NCBI GenBank assembly: GCA_003695505.1
Contig: RFIY01000217.1
Location: 1-20,859 of the forward strand
Length of the DNA: 20,859 nucleotides
Source: Candidatus Dadabacteria bacterium
Lineage (GTDB): Bacteria > J088
Reading direction: 5' to 3'
The notes below the pieces were generated by a model, which saw only the letters and a program-made list of their open reading frames with translations, made no database searches and was not told where the DNA came from. Numbering within the stretch: the stretch's first letter is position 1; the number at the start of each line of letters is the position of its first letter. Both the position numbers and the translations under genes were made by a program. Positions 1-5,879 of this stretch are shown one piece after another.

Positions 1-1270
1 CGTCATTCAGGTACATCTGCAGTGGGTCGTCAAGCTTTTCGCCCAGCGCGAATGCGGTGGACGGCGTCGTCGGTGTCAACAATACGTCGACATCGCCAAA
101 CGCGCGCTCCATGTCCTGGCGCATCAGGGTGCGAATCCGCTGTGCGCGCGCGTAATATGCATCGTAGTAGCCACTGGAAAGGGTGAAGGTACCCAACATG
201 ATGCGTCGTTTGACTTCCGCGCCGAAACCCTCGCTGCGGGATTGCGTGTACACGCTGGCCAGGTCGCCGGCATCCGCACGGTGGCCATAGCGGATGCCAT
301 CGTAGCGGGCGAGATTGCTGGACGCCTCGGCCGAGGTCAGCACATAGTAGGTCGCAATCGCATACGGCGTATGCGGTAGCGAAACGGAGGTCACGGTGGC
401 GCCCAGTTCGCGCTCGGCCCAGTCGCGGAACGCATCAAGGCGAGCACGAATCGATGGCGCGACCGCATCGGACATATACTCCTGCGGTATACCGATCCGC
501 AGGTCGGACGGACGGTCGGGTTGCGGGCGAAACGGTGGTACGGGGTGGTCGACGCTGGTGGCGTCGCGCGGATCCTTGCCCGCGATGATCGACAGCAGCA
601 GCTCGCAATCTTCGGCGCTCGTTGCCATCGGACCGATCTGATCGAGGCTGCTCGAAAACGCAACCAGACCCCAGCGACTGACTCGTCCATATGTCGGTTT
701 CAGACCGGTGATGCCGCAGAGCGCGGCGGGTTGCCGAATGCTGCCTCCGGTGTCCGAACCGAGCGTCGCGATGACCGAACGCGATGCGACGGCTGCCGCG
801 GATCCACCGCTGGAGCCGCCGGGCACACGGGCGGTGTCCCACGGATTGCGCACCGGCCCGAACCAGCTCGTCTCGTTCGAGCTGCCCATTGCGAACTCAT
901 CCATATTGAGTTTTCCGTAGAACACCGCGCCAGCGTTGCGCAGTCGCGCCGTCACTGTCGCATCGAACGGTGGGCGATATGTGGCCAGCATGCGGGACGC
1001 GCAGGTCGTCGGGAAACCGTCGACGTGCAGGTTGTCCTTCAGACCCAGCGGCACGCCGGCCAAGGGCTTTTCGCCGAGCGGTTCACCGCGCTTGAGCGTA
1101 TCGCGGGCACGGTCAAAATCAACCGTGATCCAGGTGTTCAGCGCCGGCTGGACGGTCTCGTGCCACTGCGCCAGCACGTCAACCAGTTCGAGCGGGTTCA
1201 GCGCGCCGCTGCTGATCGCATCCGCGCTGGCGCGCAGACCGGATTTCAGGAGTTCGGGTACGGCCGTCAT
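1..1270 (-). CDS. gatA: Asp-tRNA(Asn)/Glu-tRNA(Gln) amidotransferase subunit A, 3' end outside window
   Basis: This is the amidase subunit of the GatCAB complex. It releases ammonia from glutamine or asparagine for conversion of mischarged Glu-tRNA(Gln) or Asp-tRNA(Asn) in the cytoplasm. The minus-strand frame is open from ATG at 1270 to the window edge, giving 423 residues of a family usually near 485. The amidase-signature triad is visible: Lys78 in GLKDN, cis-Ser153 in GGSSGGSAAAVA, and nucleophile Ser177 in GSDTGGSIRQPAALCGITG. The phrases KPTYGRVSRWGLVAFSSSLD and DPLQMYLND are also typical of GatA. Its ATG overlaps the gatC stop as ATGA, so the two are probably translationally coupled. 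GatB is not in the window and may lie just beyond the left edge. The reading is intact as far as it can be seen, and the identification is secure. Confidence 0.97.
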   Translation of the reverse strand, partial: MTAVPELLKSGLRASADAISSGALNPLELVDVLAQWHETVQPALNTWITVDFDRARDTLKRGEPLGEKPLAGVPLGLKDNLHVDGFPTTCASRMLATYRPPFDATVTARLRNAGAVFYGKLNMDEFAMGSSNETSWFGPVRNPWDTARVPGGSSGGSAAAVASRSVIATLGSDTGGSIRQPAALCGITGLKPTYGRVSRWGLVAFSSSLDQIGPMATSAEDCELLLSIIAGKDPRDATSVDHPVPPFRPQPDRPSDLRIGIPQEYMSDAVAPSIRARLDAFRDWAERELGATVTSVSLPHTPYAIATYYVLTSAEASSNLARYDGIRYGHRADAGDLASVYTQSRSEGFGAEVKRRIMLGTFTLSSGYYDAYYARAQRIRTLMRQDMERAFGDVDVLLTPTTPSTAFALGEKLDDPLQMYLND

Positions 1271-1563
1271 TCGTTTGCCTCGATCACTTTGGGGACGCGC
1301 ACCTGACGCTCCTGGTGATCTGGTGCCTGTTCGATCAGGTCGTCTGCCCTTGCAAACGGTTCAGCAATGTCCTCCCGCAGGGGCATTTGTGTGACAAACG
1401 GGTGGAGCGTGGGCGGGACATCGGTCGTGTTGACTTCGGCGAGCTGGTCGACGTAATCGAGAATCTTTTGCAGGTCATTTCGCAGGTTGGCCTGTTCATC
1501 GGCCGTGAGTGCGAGACGGGCCAGCGCCGCGATCTGGCCGATCAGGGCATCATCGATCTGCAT
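1267..1563 (-). CDS. gatC: Asp-tRNA(Asn)/Glu-tRNA(Gln) amidotransferase subunit C
   Basis: GatC is the small subunit that wraps around GatA and GatB and stabilises the amidotransferase. The product is 98 residues, close to the family's usual 95. It begins MQIDDALIGQIAALARLAL, followed by a helical segment with DLQKILDYVDQLAEVNTTDV and the late motif LREDIAEPF, all typical of GatC. The C-terminal tail VRVPKVIE also fits the family. The start is the ATG at 1563, with a plausible AGGTGA-type ribosome site upstream. The stop overlaps the gatA start by four bases, so this is the first gene of a gatCA unit. It is divergent from the OmpA-family gene, so both promoters should lie in 1564-1887. Confidence 0.95.
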   Translation of the reverse strand: MQIDDALIGQIAALARLALTADEQANLRNDLQKILDYVDQLAEVNTTDVPPTLHPFVTQMPLREDIAEPFARADDLIEQAPDHQERQVRVPKVIEANE

Positions 1564-1673
1564 GGTTCGTCACCTGTGGTCATACGGGTTGGGATCTGAA
1601 ATTTCCGTGCGGCTTCGGTCCGGTCCCTGGCAGAGGCCACTGGCGGATCGCCGCAACGATCGACAGAGCAAAC

Positions 1674-1701
1674 ATTGTAACCGAGTATCGGCTCTGGTCG
1701 G
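1674..1701 (-). promoter_or_regulatory. Candidate sigma70-type promoter for gatCA
   Basis: On the minus strand a TACAAT -10 box (complement 1674-1679, 5 of 6 consensus) has a weak CCGACC -35 box 16 bases upstream (complement 1696-1701). It lies about 110 bases before the gatC ATG. The call is by eye and the -35 box is poor. Confidence 0.3.
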
Positions 1702-1716
1702 CCTCGGAGGGGTCGA

Positions 1717-1746
1717 TTGGGAATATCTGCGACAAGCCGGTAATAT
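1717..1746 (+). promoter_or_regulatory. Candidate sigma70-type promoter for the OmpA-family gene
   Basis: TTGGGA at 1717-1722 and TAATAT at 1741-1746 are separated by 18 bases, each matching four of six consensus bases. If it is used, the leader before the GTG at 1888 would be about 130 bases. The position is right for the only rightward gene in this region, but the match is modest. Confidence 0.3.
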
Positions 1747-1887
1747 GGTTGCAGTTTGCTGACGGCGGCTGCGGGGAATGCGAAGGCCTCGCAGGACTGC
1801 CGACGTAGGAAACAGCTGGTTGGAGTGCGCTTGACTGATCTTGTGCTGTCGGATCCCGTGGCCGTTCGGAAGCGGCGGGGTACGGGC

Positions 1888-4800
1888 GTGAACCGCCTGT
1901 TGCAACTCGTGTTTGCAGCAGCGTTTGTTTGCGCGTGCCCGATCCATGTTTCGGCCCAGGTTGATCCTGCCGACGCGATACTGGGCGGTGACCCGGCCGA
2001 TACGGTTCTCGACCAGGATCCCGCCGACTCTGTTCTCGAAGACGCTGGCAAGTCGGACGAGAAGCCGGCAAAGAAGCGACGGCGCCGTGGGCGCTCAAAA
2101 CAGGATGAAGTTCCGGACTACGTTGAACAGTGGGAAGAACCGCCAGCAGGCGACAAGCCCACGCCCGAATCCACCGCGCCACTGAAGCCGCTGGCCCCGT
2201 TGGGATCTTCCGCGACCAGACCCGCGGACGAAGCCGCACCGGCTTCCGAGCCGGCTCCCGAGTCGGCGCCACCGTCACAAGCAGATAAAACGCCAGCCGC
2301 AGCCGGCGTGACGCCACCTGCCGTACCCGGCGACAACCGTAAGCCAGTACCGGTTGCCGCGACGGCACCAACGCCGCCGCCGGAACCGCAGCAGGTGCCG
2401 CCGGCGGTCACATCCGTTGCGGCGCCACCGCCACCGGTGACTTCCGCTGCCGAGACACCCCCTCCGCCACCGGTTGCCGCGACGAGTGCCGCGCCGCCTC
2501 CGGCGGTGCTTGATGCACCACCTCCGCCGCCGGTCGCGGCGACGGGCGAGGCGCCGGCTCCGGACGTCGCGGATCAGGTTCTTGCCGAAGCCGCGACCGC
2601 GGCTGCAACCGAAACGACGAGCGGCTACGAGGAGTTGCGCCGTACCATCGATGCGAGTGTTCAGGTTTATGCGCTTGAAGATGTTGGTGAACTCAAGGAC
2701 GGCCTGCTGATTCGCCGGGGCCGTAAAGGAGCCCGTGGGGCGCCATCGTTGCAGGGGTATACAGGTGTATTTCGCGCGATCAGTGCAGACCCACTGGTCA
2801 AAAACAGTTTCCGATTTGGTACGCATCTTGGGTTTTACCGCGTGCGCAGCGGGTGGGATGACACCGAACAAAGCCATATCGACGCACTTGGCTTTTTCGC
2901 ATACAGCGTGCGCAACGATCTGGAATTGCGCGTCGCGGCTTCTGCGGTCGGACATCACACCGGCCTGATTCGACGTGCGGGTACTGATGCACTGTTTCAG
3001 ACCCTTGGCGACCTGTCACTCGGTGGAAAATACGTCTATCAGGTGCTGCCGTATCTCGGTGTCGTCGGCATGCTGGATCTGCGTTTCCTGACCCAGGTCG
3101 GATCCTTCCTGGTCGAGCCGTCCGCGACGAGCATGAGTCTGGTTGCCGGTGCCACGTTGAACCTCGAAAAGACCGACTGGTTCAAGCGTCGTCTGCCACT
3201 GCGCATCCATGCAAATCTGGGCTATAACCTCGACAACTCCGGCAAGTTGCTGAACAAGGTCGACGTCCCGAACGCATCCACATTCGGCGGTTTTGGCCTG
3301 TCTGCGGGTGATGAAATCCCGTTCGTTGTCGCGGCTGAATACCTGATTGAACCCTGGGCAGCATACTTCGAGTACAGTGCGGATCCCGTCGTGCGTCAGC
3401 GGATTGATGCCACCGCGCTCGCGCGCCGACCATCCTATCTGCGCAGTCCGCATCGCATGACATTTGGCGGGCGCTGGAATCCGATCGAAAATCTCACGCT
3501 CGATCTCGCGATGGATCTGGCGGCGGGTATGAACAAACCGCTGCCCCTGTACAATCGTCCGGAGCCGCCGGGGCCGCCATATACGCTGCACATGGGGTTC
3601 AGTTACGAATGGAATCCGATCGGTATCGAAGTGATCGATCTTCGCGGCGGCGTTGCCGGGCTCGTGGTTGACGCGGAAACCGGTGAACCGCTTGGCGGCG
3701 CAACGATCGAGTACCTGGATCGTGACGACTACAATCCGCAGGTCGCCGACCCGCAGACCGGCTATTTCGAGACGTACAAATTGCCTCCGGGCGAGATTCT
3801 GCTGCGGGTGACCGTCGAAGGTTATGAGCCCGCGATCGTCAATCCTGAAATTCCGCAGCGACAGGTTGTCGAGCAAAAAATCTTCCTGCGCAAGCCCGAT
3901 CAGGCACTTGGAGCCGTCGGTGCACTCGTCGGGCAGGTCATCGACGAATCCGGCGCGCCGGTGACGGCCGTGCTCAAGTTCCTGAATGCCGATGTGGAGC
4001 CCGTTTACACATCCAAGGAGGATGGCAGCTTCGTCAAGATCTTGCCGGAAGGCGATTACGAGGTCGAAGTTGCCGCCGAGGGGTACGAGAGCAAAACCTA
4101 TCAGGTGCCGATCATCGCAAAAAAGAAGACCCGGGTGACGTTCCAGCTCGTCAGCGGCACGATGCTCGGCGCATTGTCCGGTCGCGTCGTCGATGAAAAA
4201 GGGCGCCCGCTGCAGGCAACGATTGTCTTTCTCGATGCGCAGATCGATCCCTTGCAGACGGATGCCACCGGCAATTTCGTCAAGGTGCTGCCGCCAGGCA
4301 ACTGGCAGATCGAAGTCCGGGCGCGCGGCTATGTGACGCAACAGTATGAGGTGCCGATCCAGAAAGGCCGTAAGACGGTCGTCGATGTGACCCTGAAAGA
4401 GGAGCAGTCGATCGGCGCGTTTGCTGGCAAGGTGCTCGATGAAGAGGGGCGCCCCGTGCCTGCCGTGATCCATTTCGACAATGCCGATGTGCCGCCCGTA
4501 CCGGTTGATCCATCGACGGGCAGGTTCGCTGTGCTGCTCAAGGCTGGCACCTACGACATTCGAATCCAGGCTCCGGATTACGCGCCGATTACAGGGGTGT
4601 CGATTCCGGTGCTGCGCGGCAAAAAGACGGTGCAGGAATTCCGCATGGAGTCGTATGTGCCGACCGAAACCATGCTGGCGCGTCTTGAAGGCAACAAGAT
4701 CGTGACGCTGCAGCGTGTCGCATTCGAGCCCGGAACGACGATGCTCAAAGAGACGGCTTATCCAGTCCTGGAGTCGGTCGCCAAATTGCTGCTGGCTCAG

Positions 4801-5034
4801 CCGCGCAACAAGCGGCTGCGGATCACCGTGCACACCCATAACCTTGGCCCGGCTGATGCGAACCTCCGGCTCAGTCAGGAGCGAGCCGATAAAATTCGTG
4901 ACTACCTCGTCAGTCTCGGCGTGCCCGTTGGGCGGATCGAGGCCGTTGGGCGCGGAGAAGAAGAGCCGATTGCGGACAATTCGACGCCAGAGGGCCGACG
5001 CAAGAACGAGCGCGTAGAATTCGCGCTCAAGTAG
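1888..5034 (+). CDS. Composite OmpA-family outer-membrane protein with carboxypeptidase-regulatory-like repeats
   Basis: This is probably an outer-membrane protein anchored to peptidoglycan. From the GTG at 1888 it is 1,048 residues. Residues 1-23 form a signal peptide ending VSA before Gln24. Residues 26-52 are three 9-residue DPAD repeats. A basic cluster follows at about 59-71, then a Pro/Ala-rich linker at about 80-230. Residues 290-585 alternate like beta-barrel strands (FGTHLGFYRV, DLELRVAASA, LHMGFSYEWN). Four carboxypeptidase-regulatory-like beta-sandwich domains lie near 587-669, 678-754, 761-836 and 843-919, each with a G-x-V-x-D-x-x-G-x-P pattern. Residues 936-1048 are an OmpA C-terminal domain (FEPGTTML, LSQERADKIRDYL, RRKNERVEF). 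The usual peptidoglycan-binding Asp of the GHTD motif is His984, while Arg999 is kept. An alternative in-frame GTG at 1858 would add an Arg/Lys-rich n-region. The architecture is well supported; the exact role is unknown. Confidence 0.85.
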   Translation: MNRLLQLVFAAAFVCACPIHVSAQVDPADAILGGDPADTVLDQDPADSVLEDAGKSDEKPAKKRRRRGRSKQDEVPDYVEQWEEPPAGDKPTPESTAPLKPLAPLGSSATRPADEAAPASEPAPESAPPSQADKTPAAAGVTPPAVPGDNRKPVPVAATAPTPPPEPQQVPPAVTSVAAPPPPVTSAAETPPPPPVAATSAAPPPAVLDAPPPPPVAATGEAPAPDVADQVLAEAATAAATETTSGYEELRRTIDASVQVYALEDVGELKDGLLIRRGRKGARGAPSLQGYTGVFRAISADPLVKNSFRFGTHLGFYRVRSGWDDTEQSHIDALGFFAYSVRNDLELRVAASAVGHHTGLIRRAGTDALFQTLGDLSLGGKYVYQVLPYLGVVGMLDLRFLTQVGSFLVEPSATSMSLVAGATLNLEKTDWFKRRLPLRIHANLGYNLDNSGKLLNKVDVPNASTFGGFGLSAGDEIPFVVAAEYLIEPWAAYFEYSADPVVRQRIDATALARRPSYLRSPHRMTFGGRWNPIENLTLDLAMDLAAGMNKPLPLYNRPEPPGPPYTLHMGFSYEWNPIGIEVIDLRGGVAGLVVDAETGEPLGGATIEYLDRDDYNPQVADPQTGYFETYKLPPGEILLRVTVEGYEPAIVNPEIPQRQVVEQKIFLRKPDQALGAVGALVGQVIDESGAPVTAVLKFLNADVEPVYTSKEDGSFVKILPEGDYEVEVAAEGYESKTYQVPIIAKKKTRVTFQLVSGTMLGALSGRVVDEKGRPLQATIVFLDAQIDPLQTDATGNFVKVLPPGNWQIEVRARGYVTQQYEVPIQKGRKTVVDVTLKEEQSIGAFAGKVLDEEGRPVPAVIHFDNADVPPVPVDPSTGRFAVLLKAGTYDIRIQAPDYAPITGVSIPVLRGKKTVQEFRMESYVPTETMLARLEGNKIVTLQRVAFEPGTTMLKETAYPVLESVAKLLLAQPRNKRLRITVHTHNLGPADANLRLSQERADKIRDYLVSLGVPVGRIEAVGRGEEEPIADNSTPEGRRKNERVEFALK
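1963..2043 (+). repeat. Three tandem 27-base units encoding DPADxxLxx
   Basis: The units 1963-1989, 1990-2016 and 2017-2043 encode DPADAILGG, DPADTVLDQ and DPADSVLED. They sit almost at the mature N-terminus of the OmpA-family protein. The codons differ between units more than the residues do, which suggests selection on the peptide rather than a fresh duplication. Confidence 0.85.
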
Positions 5035-5041
5035 CACACGC

Positions 5042-5072
5042 GAGCCGGTTATCGTTCCGGTTCGGGTATAAT
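5042..5072 (+). promoter_or_regulatory. Candidate efp promoter with inverted repeat over the -35 region
   Basis: A perfect TATAAT lies at 5067-5072, about 70 bases before the efp ATG. No good -35 box is visible at the expected distance. Instead, GAGCCGG at 5042-5048 pairs with CCGGTTC at 5057-5063 (one G-T wobble, 8-base loop) just upstream. The repeat could be an operator, or the remains of a terminator for the preceding gene, since a run of five T follows at 5072-5076. Confidence 0.45.
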
Positions 5073-5090
5073 TTTTGATTCGAACCAGAA

Positions 5091-5118
5091 CCGAACTCCG
5101 CTTTGCGGCGGAATTCGG
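5091..5118 (+). promoter_or_regulatory. Hairpin in the efp leader
   Basis: CCGAACTCCGC at 5091-5101 and GCGGAATTCGG at 5108-5118 can form an 11-pair stem with one C-A mismatch and a 6-base loop. It ends nine bases before the efp Shine-Dalgarno sequence at 5128-5133. It has no U-run, so it is not a standard terminator. It may tune efp translation or mRNA stability. Confidence 0.4.
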
Positions 5119-5142
5119 CCATGCATCAGGAGAGATAAAAGC

Positions 5143-5715
5143 ATGTATGACACCAGTGACTTTCGCGGCGGACTAAAAATCCTGATCGACGGTGCGCCCT
5201 GGGAAGTGATCGAGTTCCTGCACGTCAAGCCCGGCAAGGGGGCCGCATTCGTGCGCGCCAAAGTGCGCAACCTGTTGACCGGCGCCGTCGTCGAAAAAAA
5301 ATTTCGTGCCGGCGAAAAGTTCGGGCAGCCTGATCTGGTCTACAAGAAGATGCAATACCTGTACGAAGATAACGGCTTCGTCTTCATGGATCTCGAAACC
5401 TATGATCAGGTGACCTTCAGCGAAGAACAGGTTGGGGATGCGCGGCGCTATCTCAAAGAGAACGAAAACGTCGACGTCGTCTTTTTCGAGGGACGCCCGA
5501 TTACCGTATCGGTGGCGAATCATATAGTCCTGCAGATCACCGAAACCGACCCGGGGGTGAAAGGCGATACGGTCAGCGGCGGCACGAAGCCTGCAACGCT
5601 CGAAACGGGTGCGGTTGTGCAGGTGCCGCTGTTTCTCAAGGAGGGGGATTACATCAAGGTCGATACCCGCACCGATGCCTATATCGAGCGCGTTTCCGGG
5701 CCGGATGCAGGGTGA
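5143..5715 (+). CDS. efp: Translation elongation factor P
   Basis: EF-P binds between the ribosomal P and E sites and relieves stalling at polyproline stretches. The protein is 190 residues, the usual length. It has the N-terminal KOW-like domain (SDFRGGLKILIDGAPWEV), the central OB domain and the C-terminal OB domain with TDPGVKGDT, GGTKPATLETGAVVQVPLF and DYIKVDTRTDAYIERV. The tip loop is HVKPGKGAAF, with Lys32 at the position modified in other bacteria (Lys34 in E. coli). Lysine rather than arginine fits the EpmA/EpmB type of modification or an unmodified form. A good AGGAGA Shine-Dalgarno at 5128-5133, nine bases from the ATG, fixes the start. It is probably transcribed alone from the promoter at 5067. 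The upstream gene encodes long proline runs that would be an EF-P client. The identification is secure. Confidence 0.98.
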   Translation: MYDTSDFRGGLKILIDGAPWEVIEFLHVKPGKGAAFVRAKVRNLLTGAVVEKKFRAGEKFGQPDLVYKKMQYLYEDNGFVFMDLETYDQVTFSEEQVGDARRYLKENENVDVVFFEGRPITVSVANHIVLQITETDPGVKGDTVSGGTKPATLETGAVVQVPLFLKEGDYIKVDTRTDAYIERVSGPDAG

Positions 5716-5772
5716 TGATACGCGGTCGTCAGGCTGGGGGCCGCAAGGCGCGAATCGCTCGGAGTGTCGCTG

Positions 5773-5802
5773 TTGACGGGGCGGGATCGTTTGCCATACC
5801 AT
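5773..5802 (+). promoter_or_regulatory. Candidate sigma70-type promoter for the TPR gene module
   Basis: TTGACG at 5773-5778 (5 of 6 consensus) and TACCAT at 5797-5802 (4 of 6) are 18 bases apart. The leader to the ATG at 5880 would be about 70 bases. It lies in the 164-base gap after efp, where no terminator is evident. Confidence 0.4.
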
Positions 5803-5879
5803 GTGAGCGGGCCAGATCTGGCGAAAATCCGGACTCGTTGGGAGTACGGGACGCCAACGTCGTGTTGCAGTGAGGTTGA

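Larger units (their letters stand above)
1564..1887. other. Divergent intergenic region between gatC and the OmpA-family gene
   Basis: This 324-base stretch holds no convincing gene. It must contain the promoters for gatCA (leftward) and for the OmpA-family gene (rightward), and a weak candidate for each is listed separately. An in-frame extension of the rightward gene back to 1756 is possible. However, its residues do not resemble a signal peptide and would bury the clear one that starts at 1888. I saw no terminator, tRNA or long inverted repeat here. Confidence 0.6.

Noticed and set aside
521-1306. Plus-strand ORFs within the first 1.3 kb
   Set aside because: The minus strand encodes an unmistakable GatA with all catalytic residues, so the plus-strand frames are shadows.
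1756-1887. Upstream extension of the OmpA-family gene to an ATG at 1756
   Set aside because: It would place about 44 unconserved-looking residues before a clear signal peptide. GTG at 1888, or possibly GTG at 1858, gives a normal secretion signal.
3016-5037. 673-codon open frame on the minus strand
   Set aside because: It lies wholly opposite the OmpA-family gene, whose domains are recognisable. The antisense product shows no domain and arises from GC-biased codons.
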